From Membranipora membranacea (lineage: Eukaryota; Bryozoa; Gymnolaemata; Cheilostomatida; Membraniporidae), in contig OU612074.1 of NCBI GenBank assembly GCA_914767715.1, positions 22,370,062 to 22,434,061 of the forward strand: a stretch of DNA of 64,000 nt, read 5' to 3'. The notes beneath the pieces were generated by a model that did not search any database, had not been told where the DNA came from, and saw only the letters and a program-made list of their open reading frames with translations. Positions 10,235-20,182 of the stretch are shown here, piece after piece. Within the stretch, counting starts at the first letter, position 1, and each line of letters opens with the position of its first letter. A program made the position numbers and the translations under genes.

Positions 10235-11540
10235 GCCCATGCTTCGGGATGTGGCGTGTGATATGTCATCTGATTTTAATCAACCTTTTTTTTAATCAAG
10301 AATGTATGATTAGAATGTATGAATAGAATTTGTCCTCAGTGCTTAATATATATAACAGCCAAAAACTGAAATTCCCCACACCACCTCAAAAATTCATTCA
10401 CTGACACGTTGCCAGTAGTCTGGCTTATTTTAAATATTGCAATTTTTTTAAACCGCATGTTCCTAAGTTGATCAATTGTACATTAACTAAAATACATTGA
10501 AAACATAGGCAGCAAAGGGCAAAATGATGCAGTAAATTACGTTATGCAAAAGCGTGATGAAAATCTATGCAGTATTACATGCAAAGCTCATTGTGTACAA
10601 CAATGGATCACCTATTTTGGGTGATTGTTTAGCATCGAAAGAGAACTGTTTATGCCCTTAACTTTTCAACTATTGAATTCATCATCAAATGCTACTGACA
10701 AAACCTCAGAAATACTCTCTAGTGTGATGGAAGCTAGTGTATGTAACAAGTCCTTTAACCTATTTTCAGTTTTTTGGCTGGAGAGGAGTGCATGTTTTGG
10801 ACGAAATAAAGCTTGTTTTGCCACAACAATCCAAATATCTCGAAATGTAAAGCTATAATCAACAATCGCTTCGATCAAAACCTAGACAATCTCCTGCTGT
10901 TCATCACGCTGACAACAAATTTGACAGACATCTTTCTGAATTTCTGAATTTTGGCTGGAAAATTTTGACCAAAATTAGTTATAATTTGGGTTATTATCTT
11001 TTACAGTTGTGACAACCAGGATCTGTAAGCTGGTAAGATTATTGATGGAAGTGACAATACAAGACCAAAATGAATAATACGATGGAAATTTTGGTTTTTG
11101 CAGTATTGGGGTCGCATGTAATGAGAGGTCAGAAATAGCCCTATTACTATTGCAAAAATTAATTTCAAGTCTCGAAGACAGGAAGCCTTAAATCATAAAA
11201 TTTCACTAAAATGTCACTCCTCCAGTTAGTGCCATGCCTCCTCTACATGGTGAAAGCATAAACTAATCAAATACCTCAAAAACAAGGCACAGAGAGTTTA
11301 ATTTAAAAAGGGCACTTTTTGCCCCAAAATAAACTTCCAGAGGTCACTGCGACTCAACGTCAAATATTTGGGGGGTTTCAACTGTGGGATTAAACTATTA
11401 GACATGATCCCCAATACAACATTAAAAAGTTTTAAATAGCGATAAATCACGTTAATCTCATAAGAGGTCAAAATAATTGGTGATGTGAGGTGTGAGATTT
11501 ACTATTAGAATGCATGCAGCTTAAGCCCCAGCCTAGCATA
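10235..11540. other. No gene seen; expected location of missing 5' exons
   Basis: AT-rich sequence upstream of the Roc-COR-caspase gene. The first visible exon of that gene begins mid-protein, so earlier leucine-rich-repeat exons and the start codon should lie upstream, but I could not recognise any here. Confidence 0.5.
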
Positions 11541-11572
11541 GGATTGATTGATTGATTGATTGACTGATTGAC

Positions 11573-11622
<50 letters not shown>
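11541..11622. repeat. (GATT)n microsatellite
   Basis: About 20 GATT units with two GACT interruptions, some 195 bp before the first recognised exon of the Roc-COR-caspase gene. No role is evident. Confidence 0.95.
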
Positions 11623-11624
<2 letters not shown>

Positions 11625-11816
11625 CCCAACCACATAACATTTGACATGTTGTGAGTTCAGCAAGTGACTTTTGATAACTCAGGCTTCATATAGCAACAGC
11701 CTATCAGGACAAATCTCCCATTCTCCCTGCTTACATTAAGAGATTCTTCACTCTGTGCAAAGATTATCAAAACTTAAAACAAGTGCATTATTACATGAAC
11801 ACTTTCTGTTCTTCAG

Positions 11817-14800
11817 TTTGTCTGGATTGTCGAAGCTAGAGGAACTCAACCTCTCATACAATATAGAGATCATCAGACTTCCAGCTCAGCTACACAGACT
11901 TAACAGACTGATAGAACTGGACCTTTCAGTATGTAGCGCTCTAACATTCCCACCGCCTGAAGTGATTGGACAGGGTTTGCCAGCAATACGAAAGTTTCTG
12001 ACTGATCTTGACAATGGTATTGGAGTTAAATTCATGCCAGTGACTGTGATCGGTGAGGCTATGGCAGGGAAGACAAGCCTTGTCAAATCTATACAGACTG
12101 GTAAAAGACAGCTAACATACAGATCGACCATAAGTGAACTGGATGAGGCTACCAAAATATTCAAAGTCTGCGAGGCTGCTGCTGACCCTCAAACCAAGCT
12201 GGTATTTCATGATTTTGGCGGCCAGAAGATCTATCAGTTTGGTTATCAGCTGTCCACCAGGTCTCAGTTTGTACCACTTCTTGTCATAGACATTGCAGAG
12301 TTTAATAGACAAGTAAATAAAAGTGGTGCAGAGACAGCCTGTCAGACGCTTTGCTTCGACTGGCTGTCTCATCTCTTTCTTGCATGTCCGCACGCAGGCC
12401 CTCCCCTTGTAGTGCTGACTCACTGCGATGAATTACAAGACATAGAGGCTGTTAGAGAAAACTTGGAGCTATTGGATAAGTTTACAGAGACTTTGCGTCA
12501 GAGAATAATCACAGAGGAGAATGCTATGGCCCCTTTGTCCAGTCCATTATCAGCAATGAAAAGCTTTAGTGATACATCAGTGCCTCTTCTTACAACGCAC
12601 CGGCCCAGGACAGTTCATAAACTATCAAAAAAGGAAGTATTCACTGAACTCATAACTGCTTTGATCTCCGTTGGTTCGTCACTACTAAGAGAAATTCCGG
12701 AAAGCTGGTACAACCTGATGTATCGTATTGTAGAGAGGACTGATCTGCCCTGCCTGACACTCGAGGAACTAGATGAGATGTTTCCAGATGACAAAGAGCG
12801 TTTTGTTCTGCAATACCTTCATGACATAGGAAAGGTAATGTGGTACAGAAACAGGCCCAAACTAGCTGATATAGTGTTCCATCGCATTGAGGTGCTCACA
12901 GAGCTAGTAGTGTTGATCTTTGATCACTCTAGCCAGGAAGTCTGGTCTAAACGCATCAAGTCATTTGTACCTTTTCCACATGATGGCAAAGGAGTGAACA
13001 AAAAGAGATATGAGGAAATGGTAAACGACTTCCTGAGCACAGGAAAGATGAACTCAGTCCTATTGTTCAATCTTATTGAACAAGGGTCCGAACTGTCCCC
13101 TGACACAGCAGTTGAGGTTCTTAGAGTGTTTCATCTGGTGTGTGGCCCGATCCTGAATGACGATGAAAGCCATTATATCATCCCCTACTTTAGTCTGAAA
13201 GTAATCAATATAATGAAGACGGAGAACTATATCCCCATGAAGGTTGAACTGTGTTTTAATGGACTCGGCATTCCAAGTTACGCGTACTTCCTCCTCACAG
13301 CGATTTACATTGACCTCCATATCAATGACTTCAACCACATATATGTTGGTCGTAATGGTGTCCGAGTTATGGAAACAGACGGTACGATAAAGTACATAAT
13401 CCACAGCAACTCTGATAGGATGGTCCACCTTATTGTCTTCACTCGAGCGGATACTATAGCTGCTTCCTGGAAGGATCTGCTAACCACTTTGCATCGCCTA
13501 ACATCCGAAGTCGACAAAGTGTGGAAGGGAGCTCACTATGAGACAGTGTTCTACTGTTCACACTGCCTACTGTCCAAGCAAGATATGCCAACTACTCAAG
13601 TGGACCCAAAATGGTATCGCAAATACCAGCCTTCTCGAAATGACCAACATAAGTCTTATACTGGGAAGGAAGTGTGCGTATGCAGCCAAAACCAACAAGC
13701 TGAAGTTCCGTTATCACTACCCTACCCACTACAGTATCCATGTAAGTTCATCGCGAGATTGGATGTATTAGGAAGTTACTATTATGAACACTTTTCTACA
13801 TTTAGAAAATTCAAAACTGCTGCATTCATACTAAACCAATAACGGTTAAATGTTTCAGCTTGTCAATCTTTATACTCAGGCTGATTCCATTGACTTATTT
13901 GAGATCTCATTTATTGCAGGCAGCTCAATCACAGCAGAGGGGGTCAAGGCGCTTGATTCATACTTATCAGCTATCCAACCAGAACAGGTTGCTACAGGTT
14001 GGTTTGTGATTGGTCAACAACGATATCAATATAGAGAAGCTGAAGTGTTCAATTTCAATCAGATACATCCTGCTGAAGAAAAAGTTTGTGGAAATTTGAA
14101 TTTATTGGAAATGGGGTAAACTGGTTTCGTAGAATTTGTGTTCAATGTCAATTACAAATAAATTAAGCCTATTCGATTTATGCTGAAACTATGACTACAG
14201 ATGAAGCCGTCAAGTTTGTTTACAATACACAAACGGAGATAAAATTGTTCTTCCCTTATTTACTTACATTACTTACTCACTTACTTTGTTACAGCAAACT
14301 CAGCGCAACATAATAGAGTTCCTGCTCCAGTGACGGTTATACAGCCATCACAGATAGATGAGATTCTTACTGATGTAACTTCAGATGAACCTTTGATCTC
14401 TCAGCCAGTAACATCTGATCAATCCGACATCATTCTAGAGAACCAGGTAACTCTTTTATGTGACCAGTGCCTTAAGTCATCTCAACCAAACTCTTGTCAG
14501 TAAATAGCCGGTAAAATGTGTGTGTAAAATATGTGTTTGACCAATGAACTAAAGTTCATTCGTTTTACTGAACATAGCATTAATCATTTGGGCTACTTAG
14601 ATTTAGATCCACAATGCATTGAAGTGTAGTTTAAAGCTTACGTTCTTGCAGTTGGTGTATGAGATGTCTGCTACCCGAGGAAGGGCACTAATCATATCTA
14701 ATACCTGCAATGGTACCAGAGCAGGCTCAGAACATGACTACAGGAATATGAAGGAGATGTTTGACAAGTATGGATTCATCACAGTAGGAGGGCACAGAGA

Positions 14801-17231
14801 CTTCACAGCTCAGGTAATGCCTAAGCTATTTGAGTATAATAACAGCTGAAGATTTGCCTGTAGCAATGCCAAAAAATATTCCAACGGTTGTGGGTGCGAC
14901 TAATAGAATATGTCTAGTATCTTTGTTAAACATGTGTGAGACATAGGCTATTAACAGCACCAGGTTAACTTTAATTTGGTTGTTATCTGCAGCATTATCA
15001 TTTTCATCTCCGGGTTTCAGGTATTGGGACCCATAGGAATATTTCAAGGCCCGATTCCAATGTCCTTGGCAATCCCCTATTCTTAATATCAAAGAGGTAT
15101 AGGATTTCCTTTTAATTGCATGCGGGGTGTGAAAACACACAGTATTCTTAGACCCATTTACGCAAGGACCTCGCTTGGATCAATGGTGTGCCAGTACCAA
15201 ATTAGGGATGCTTTCATGAGCCAGGAATCGATCCTTTGTGTCAGAGATCACAAGTCTCCACAACGATTAGACCACATTTGTCATCTGTGACTTACTACCA
15301 TCCATTAACATAATAATATACATATTATACATCTAACAATCCTTCAGGATATCATATCTACTATCCATTCCGAGACACAGCTAGTGGATCCACAGACAGG
15401 AGAAACAGTCCACAAAGAACTCAATTCTTTTGTGTTAGTACTGACAAGTCATGGTGATGAAGGATCAGTTGTTGGATGTGACGCTAAACATATCAAGATA
15501 ACCGACCTGATAGATCTTCTATCACCTAAAAACTTTCCTGTCTTGAAAGGGAAACCAAAGCTGGTGATCATTCAGGCTTGTGCTGGTGGTAAGTTTGATC
15601 CTTACTAGTTTTACGATCAATCTAATATGATGACCATGAAGCCCTCATACATTGGGTTATTCAACAAGCTATGTTGTTTTCCGCCTGTCCGCTCATAAAT
15701 TATCCATTATTATTGCGGAAACTCCTAATTATTCTCTATCCTTCTGTTGATATTTCTCATGACAGGTCGGAGAGAAATGCTGCTCACAGACACGACCACT
15801 GCTCTGACTGCAGCCAATCAGAGTCAACGAGGGACTGACACCATTCAGCAGCCTCCCGAACCTGATGCTGCCGATGATGTAGACGCTGCCGAAGCACATG
15901 ATATTTCTACATCCGACTTCCTTATAATGCAGTCAAGTTTTGACTGTAAGTTCGCGGTATCCTACTTGTGACTTTAATCAGCTAGACTTCCCTCTAAAGT
16001 ATTCTTAAACAAATAATAGCGGCAGTATCACTTGCATCCATCTGTGGAATGTAGTTAAGTGTCATGTTTTCAAACAAGGTATCTTCTCTAAAACTATATG
16101 TTCCGCCTATCTGAGACAATATGGGTAACATGGAAGCATGTTTACCTGAGAGAGTATTGTTGAGTCATCCTCACTAGACATACTCACTAACTCACTAATT
16201 TTTAATCTACAGGTCACCTGGTTATGACTGTGTTAGTCTGATTATAGCCCGAGTTTTTAATTTTCAATTTAATTTTCGCAGCATTTGTTTCACCGAGAAG
16301 ACGTGATGTTGGGTCAGTGTTTATTAGATGCATCGTATCATCATTCTACAGACATGCACACCAGCTTCATCTGCAGGAACTAGCAGAAGTGGTGAGTTAA
16401 AATTGGTTGAATGAAGGATAAGCCTTGAGGAGATTATGTAGTTGAATGAATGATATAAAAAGGAATTCATCCAGTAACATTGGCTATGGCTTATGGCTAC
16501 GGGCCGTGTCTAAGTCTCCTAGACACTTCCATAGAATTAATTGTTATTATACATGGCATTGTCAGGTCTATTAAATGAGCATTGTTCAGTTTGAGTATAG
16601 AAAATTTGTCTCCATCTTCAGATCGGGGATGCTGTGGCCAGGGCTGGAGTAGAGAGGACAGAATATCTGCTGAACTTCCGAAGAAATCGAAGAAATCCAG
16701 CTAATGCGTATGTTGCCTCAATGCCTCAGACAAGGTGCACTTTTCTAGGACGTAAGAAATTCTATCTTAAACCCGGGATCGATATGACAACGGCAGATAA
16801 CCACCCTGACCAGCTGAGGAACCCAGTGTTACCTAATCCAACCGCTACTAGGATAGACCAACAGGCCGGTGAGTTTTTATTCTTCCAACTTTTCTGACAT
16901 TACATACGCGCTGTCTGGATGTCCTGTGGTGTTTTTTCACAGGTTAATTTTGTACAAATATCTCATTTTGTTATAAGACGCTCTTAACAACTTGGTTGAC
17001 AACATACAGACTGACTGACTGACCTCTTTCCTAGAGATTTTTTGAGACATTTTGTTAATCATTCAATGAAATCCTTTCTAATATAATGCAACAAAGACCA
17101 TGTTAATATTACATAAGTAAAATTACAAATATCTATTATTTACAGAGGAAACGGTAAAATCAGAAATTAATGGACATGCGGTGGGTGAGAAAACTTTCTA
17201 CAAGTGGTCAGTAAAGAGAAATCAGCCATGA
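11817..17231 (+). CDS. Leucine-rich repeat / Roc-COR GTPase / caspase-like peptidase fusion (5' incomplete)
   Basis: Exons: 11817-13741, 13920-13997, 14295-14446, 14652-14813, 15348-15588, 15766-15945, 16282-16391, 16622-16868, 17146-17231. All are GT/AG bounded and every junction keeps phase, giving 1,059 visible residues ending in TGA. Order: about two LRRs; Roc with P-loop GEAMAGKT (12052), DFGGQ (12211) and THCDE (12418); COR (~12690-13560); an Asp-rich linker (LTDVTSDEP); then caspase p20 with RAGSEHDYRNM, catalytic His in LTSHGDEG and Cys in IQACAGG (family QACRG); an Asp-rich inter-subunit linker (DAADDVDAAEAHD); and p10 with SPRRRDVGSVFIRC. Roco GTPases usually carry kinase or Death domains. 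Inference: a GTPase-gated protease for cell-death or immune signalling. The exon opens without an ATG at a good acceptor, so upstream exons are missing. Confidence 0.88.
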
Positions 17232-17825
17232 CGATGTAGCTGACCAATCATCCTCAATTAAATGAAGAAGACTAGAATTTGAGTCAATTTCGAGTGAAGC
17301 GATATCCCTTGTAACAGTAGTCTTTTTTTCCTAAACTTAACCTAACCTAGGCTAAATCATACAATACATGATTAACTGTAGTTATTTTTAGAGCACTATA
17401 CCACTGCACTGATGTTTAGTTTTCTTTTTATATGGAGTTCAATGAAGAACGAGAATTCCGGCCCTCACCAATCTAGCTGGAACACTTATTACCTGTTGAG
17501 GTCGTCTATTTTTCTCTCTGATCGGATATTACCGCATATTTAATACCACTGCTCTTGACCTTGTAAACTCTGAGGTTGTACATTATAAAAAGTTTGAGAG
17601 AAAGTATAGAGTGCACTATGTTTGACCACACTAAGGGATACCCCAATGGACTGATTATGTGGGCTGACTCCTTGATCGCCCAATATATCGATTAGCTGGA
17701 TAATTACTATGTTATGTATGTATATTGTATTGTTATCAATAATTGATAAAATTCATTGTTGTTTTGCTCTGTGATGCCAACAAAATATAAAATAAATTAT
17801 AAATAAAAAATATAAAACGTCCAAC
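17232..17825. other. 3' flank of the caspase-fusion gene
   Basis: Non-coding. AATAAA-type signals cluster at about 17786-17815 (plus strand) and could serve the upstream gene, but the same A/T-rich tract is also the 3' flank of the opposed LINE. The two explanations cannot be separated from sequence. Confidence 0.4.
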
Positions 17826-18842
17826 TTATAAGATGGAATTATTCAGTCGAGCACACTCTGTTCGGAAACAGTTTTTACGAATGTTTACTCGCTGCTTGGG
17901 AATACAGAATCTACCAGAGTGCAGTCTCACTAGCTCGATTGGTGGATCGAGGCTAGTATAGGTACGCAGACATTTACTTTTAAAACGTTCCTGGTACAGC
18001 TCATTGAAGTTCTTACATTTGAGCTTTTTATTACTGAGTTTGTAGGCTGGTTTTGTGACATGGTTCAGCTCATTGCGGTTTTCGACTGACATATGGCCGT
18101 GGATAATACTGAGGTGAAAGGCTAGCACACTTTCTATAAATGACTCATAGGCTAGACGAATAGTGCTGTCTTTGACTTTCATTGATGATAAACGCTTCAT
18201 TATATAGAGATGCTTGCTTGCCTTCTCCACAGTTAGAGCAGTATTCTCTGTAAAGTCAAGTTTGGGAGTTAGGATTGTCCCGAGATATTTGTACTTGACT
18301 ACTCGCTCGATTACGCTTTGGTGAATAGTGACTGGGTCTGGAGTTGGGTTGGGACGCTGATTTGTAAATAGGAGCTCTTTGGTCTTATTGGAGTTTATGG
18401 TAAGGTGGCTATCGTCACACCATTTAGCTATTCTGTCCACATCCGATTGTAGTTGGGAGTTGTCTCCTCGGTTCAAGCATTCAAGGATGATTGTATCATC
18501 TGCGTATTTTATGATATGTGTGTTTGGCAGTGTAGTAGACATAGCCTCAACATAGATAGAGAATAATATAGGGCTCAGTACACAGCCCTGGGGACTGCCC
18601 ACTGAGGTGCTGATGGATTGAAATTTTCGACCAGCGGCAACAACGGTCTGAGATCTGTTTGTACGGAAGCTGTGAACCCAGCGGATAATATTACCATTTA
18701 TTCCTTTAGCATGCAGTTTATCTACTAGTATAGATGGATCGATAGTGTTGAAGGCACTGCTAAAGTCGATAAACACCGCCTTGACGTAGTTCTTAGCGTC
18801 ACTGTTCTGATGTTCTGAGATGATGTCAAGAAGCACAAGCAA
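17826..18842 (-). mobile_element. 5'-truncated LINE encoding the C-terminal part of reverse transcriptase
   Basis: A single open frame with RT blocks: FIDFSSAFNTI, VGSPQGCVLSPILFSIYV, the YADDTII active site, and a CDDSHLTINSNKTKEL thumb region. It continues for about 170 further residues, as in CR1/L2/Rex-like elements. The open frame starts abruptly at 18842, which fits 5' truncation on integration. The ORF is intact over more than 330 codons, so the insertion is fairly young. It lies tail-to-tail with the Roc-COR-caspase gene. Confidence 0.88.
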
Positions 18843-18845
18843 CTA

Positions 18846-20180
18846 TATTTTGCTCTTACAGTCTTTATTACCCAATGATGATTTTATATACCTGAATATA
18901 CTATTGTCAGTTTTCTATGGTATTCTTAGATGCTTCCTATCTTATAGTCCGAAAATAAATTAATAGTTAACCGTATGACATAAAAATCTTTTGAGCAGGC
19001 AAGGTACACAAGAAAGCAGATGTATTTCTGTTGGGACCAACAGTCCATCAGCACACAGTTCTAATCTCAATTGCCTTAGTTAAGCTAGACTAGCAAAATC
19101 TTACAATACATTACATCGAAATTTGATAATGTTGACCAGTCTGATATAATCACAGCAATTTGCTCGTAGTGACATTACAAATCGCATCAAAACCAAATGA
19201 TATTGTCTGTTTGTTGAAGACTGAATCCTCGACTCAGACTTGATACAAAATACTCGTAAAATGATATTTATAAAATTAGGTTGTTATTTCTTTGTGAATC
19301 AATCAGATGATTGAATTTGTTTATTCTGTTACTTACTTTAAAAATCATGAGGATAATAGTTTAGAGTGGGTCTGGAGTCTTCAAATAAATTATCAGTAAG
19401 TGAAATTATTGGCATGGATATTTAAAAAAAAAAGAAGCTCAAGCAAGAGTAGCATACTACTTTTCAATGGAGAACATTAGAGAACTTTGCATTCAACAAT
19501 CAAATACCTCAGGTTGCCGATGTAATACCAATGGGGTAGTTAAACTTGCACTAGTTTAAATCACAACTAATGAAATAAAACACAAAATCACAATGCAACG
19601 CAATACTCCAGTGTCATTGCCAGTATTTCAGACAAGTAGTTGTTGGAAAACAGTGGAAATCGTAAAATACTGCAGCCACTGAATCTGTAACTTGAGAGCA
19701 TCCGAAAAATTTGAATTTTAAATCAATCGTCTGATGTAATAAAGATCTTTTATTGAGATGAACTAAAACAATCACCTACACCCGAGTTTATTTCCCTAAT
19801 GTGATAAATAGATATCAGTGCAACAGATTTGACAACATCCCTACTTGACATTATTAGATATGCCACATTTTAATCTATTGATACATTTGAATCCCACAAT
19901 GACTTTTATAGAGAGAGTAACCTCTGAAGTGATATCATCAGATACATCCGACTGGTATCTTAGAAAAAAAGGAATTAATCCCTGCACTATGAAATCAGAT
20001 CAGAAGAACACACCTGAAGGCAGCTGGGGCTTATTTCTTGATATACGAATCTGAGTATAATATAAGAACAAATTAGACACAGAGTAGGAGATCTTTGTTA
20101 CAGTGTCACATCAACACAAAACACACAGATGTACTTATTCCCTAAATAATCACAAAAATAGTTATTTATGATCAACAGAA
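18846..20180. other. No gene seen
   Basis: AT-rich spacer between the LINE and the receptor gene. No conserved coding segment, RNA gene or bounded repeat is recognised; open frames here (for example 19845-20054) lack similarity and splice context. Confidence 0.5.
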
Positions 20181-20182
20181 CC

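Noticed and set aside
11755-11816. Start codon for the Roc-COR-caspase ORF at 11755
   Set aside because: The frame is open from 11755, but that position is GTG, not ATG, and a good acceptor (TTCTGTTCTTCAG) at 11816 shows the exon begins later. The true start must be in an unseen upstream exon.
13742-14119. Continuation of the Roc-COR ORF to its stop at 13842, and the separate ORF 13850-14119, as coding
   Set aside because: A strong GTAAGT at 13742 with phase-matched exons afterwards explains the protein better; the extra codons are intron, apart from the 78-nt exon at 13920-13997.
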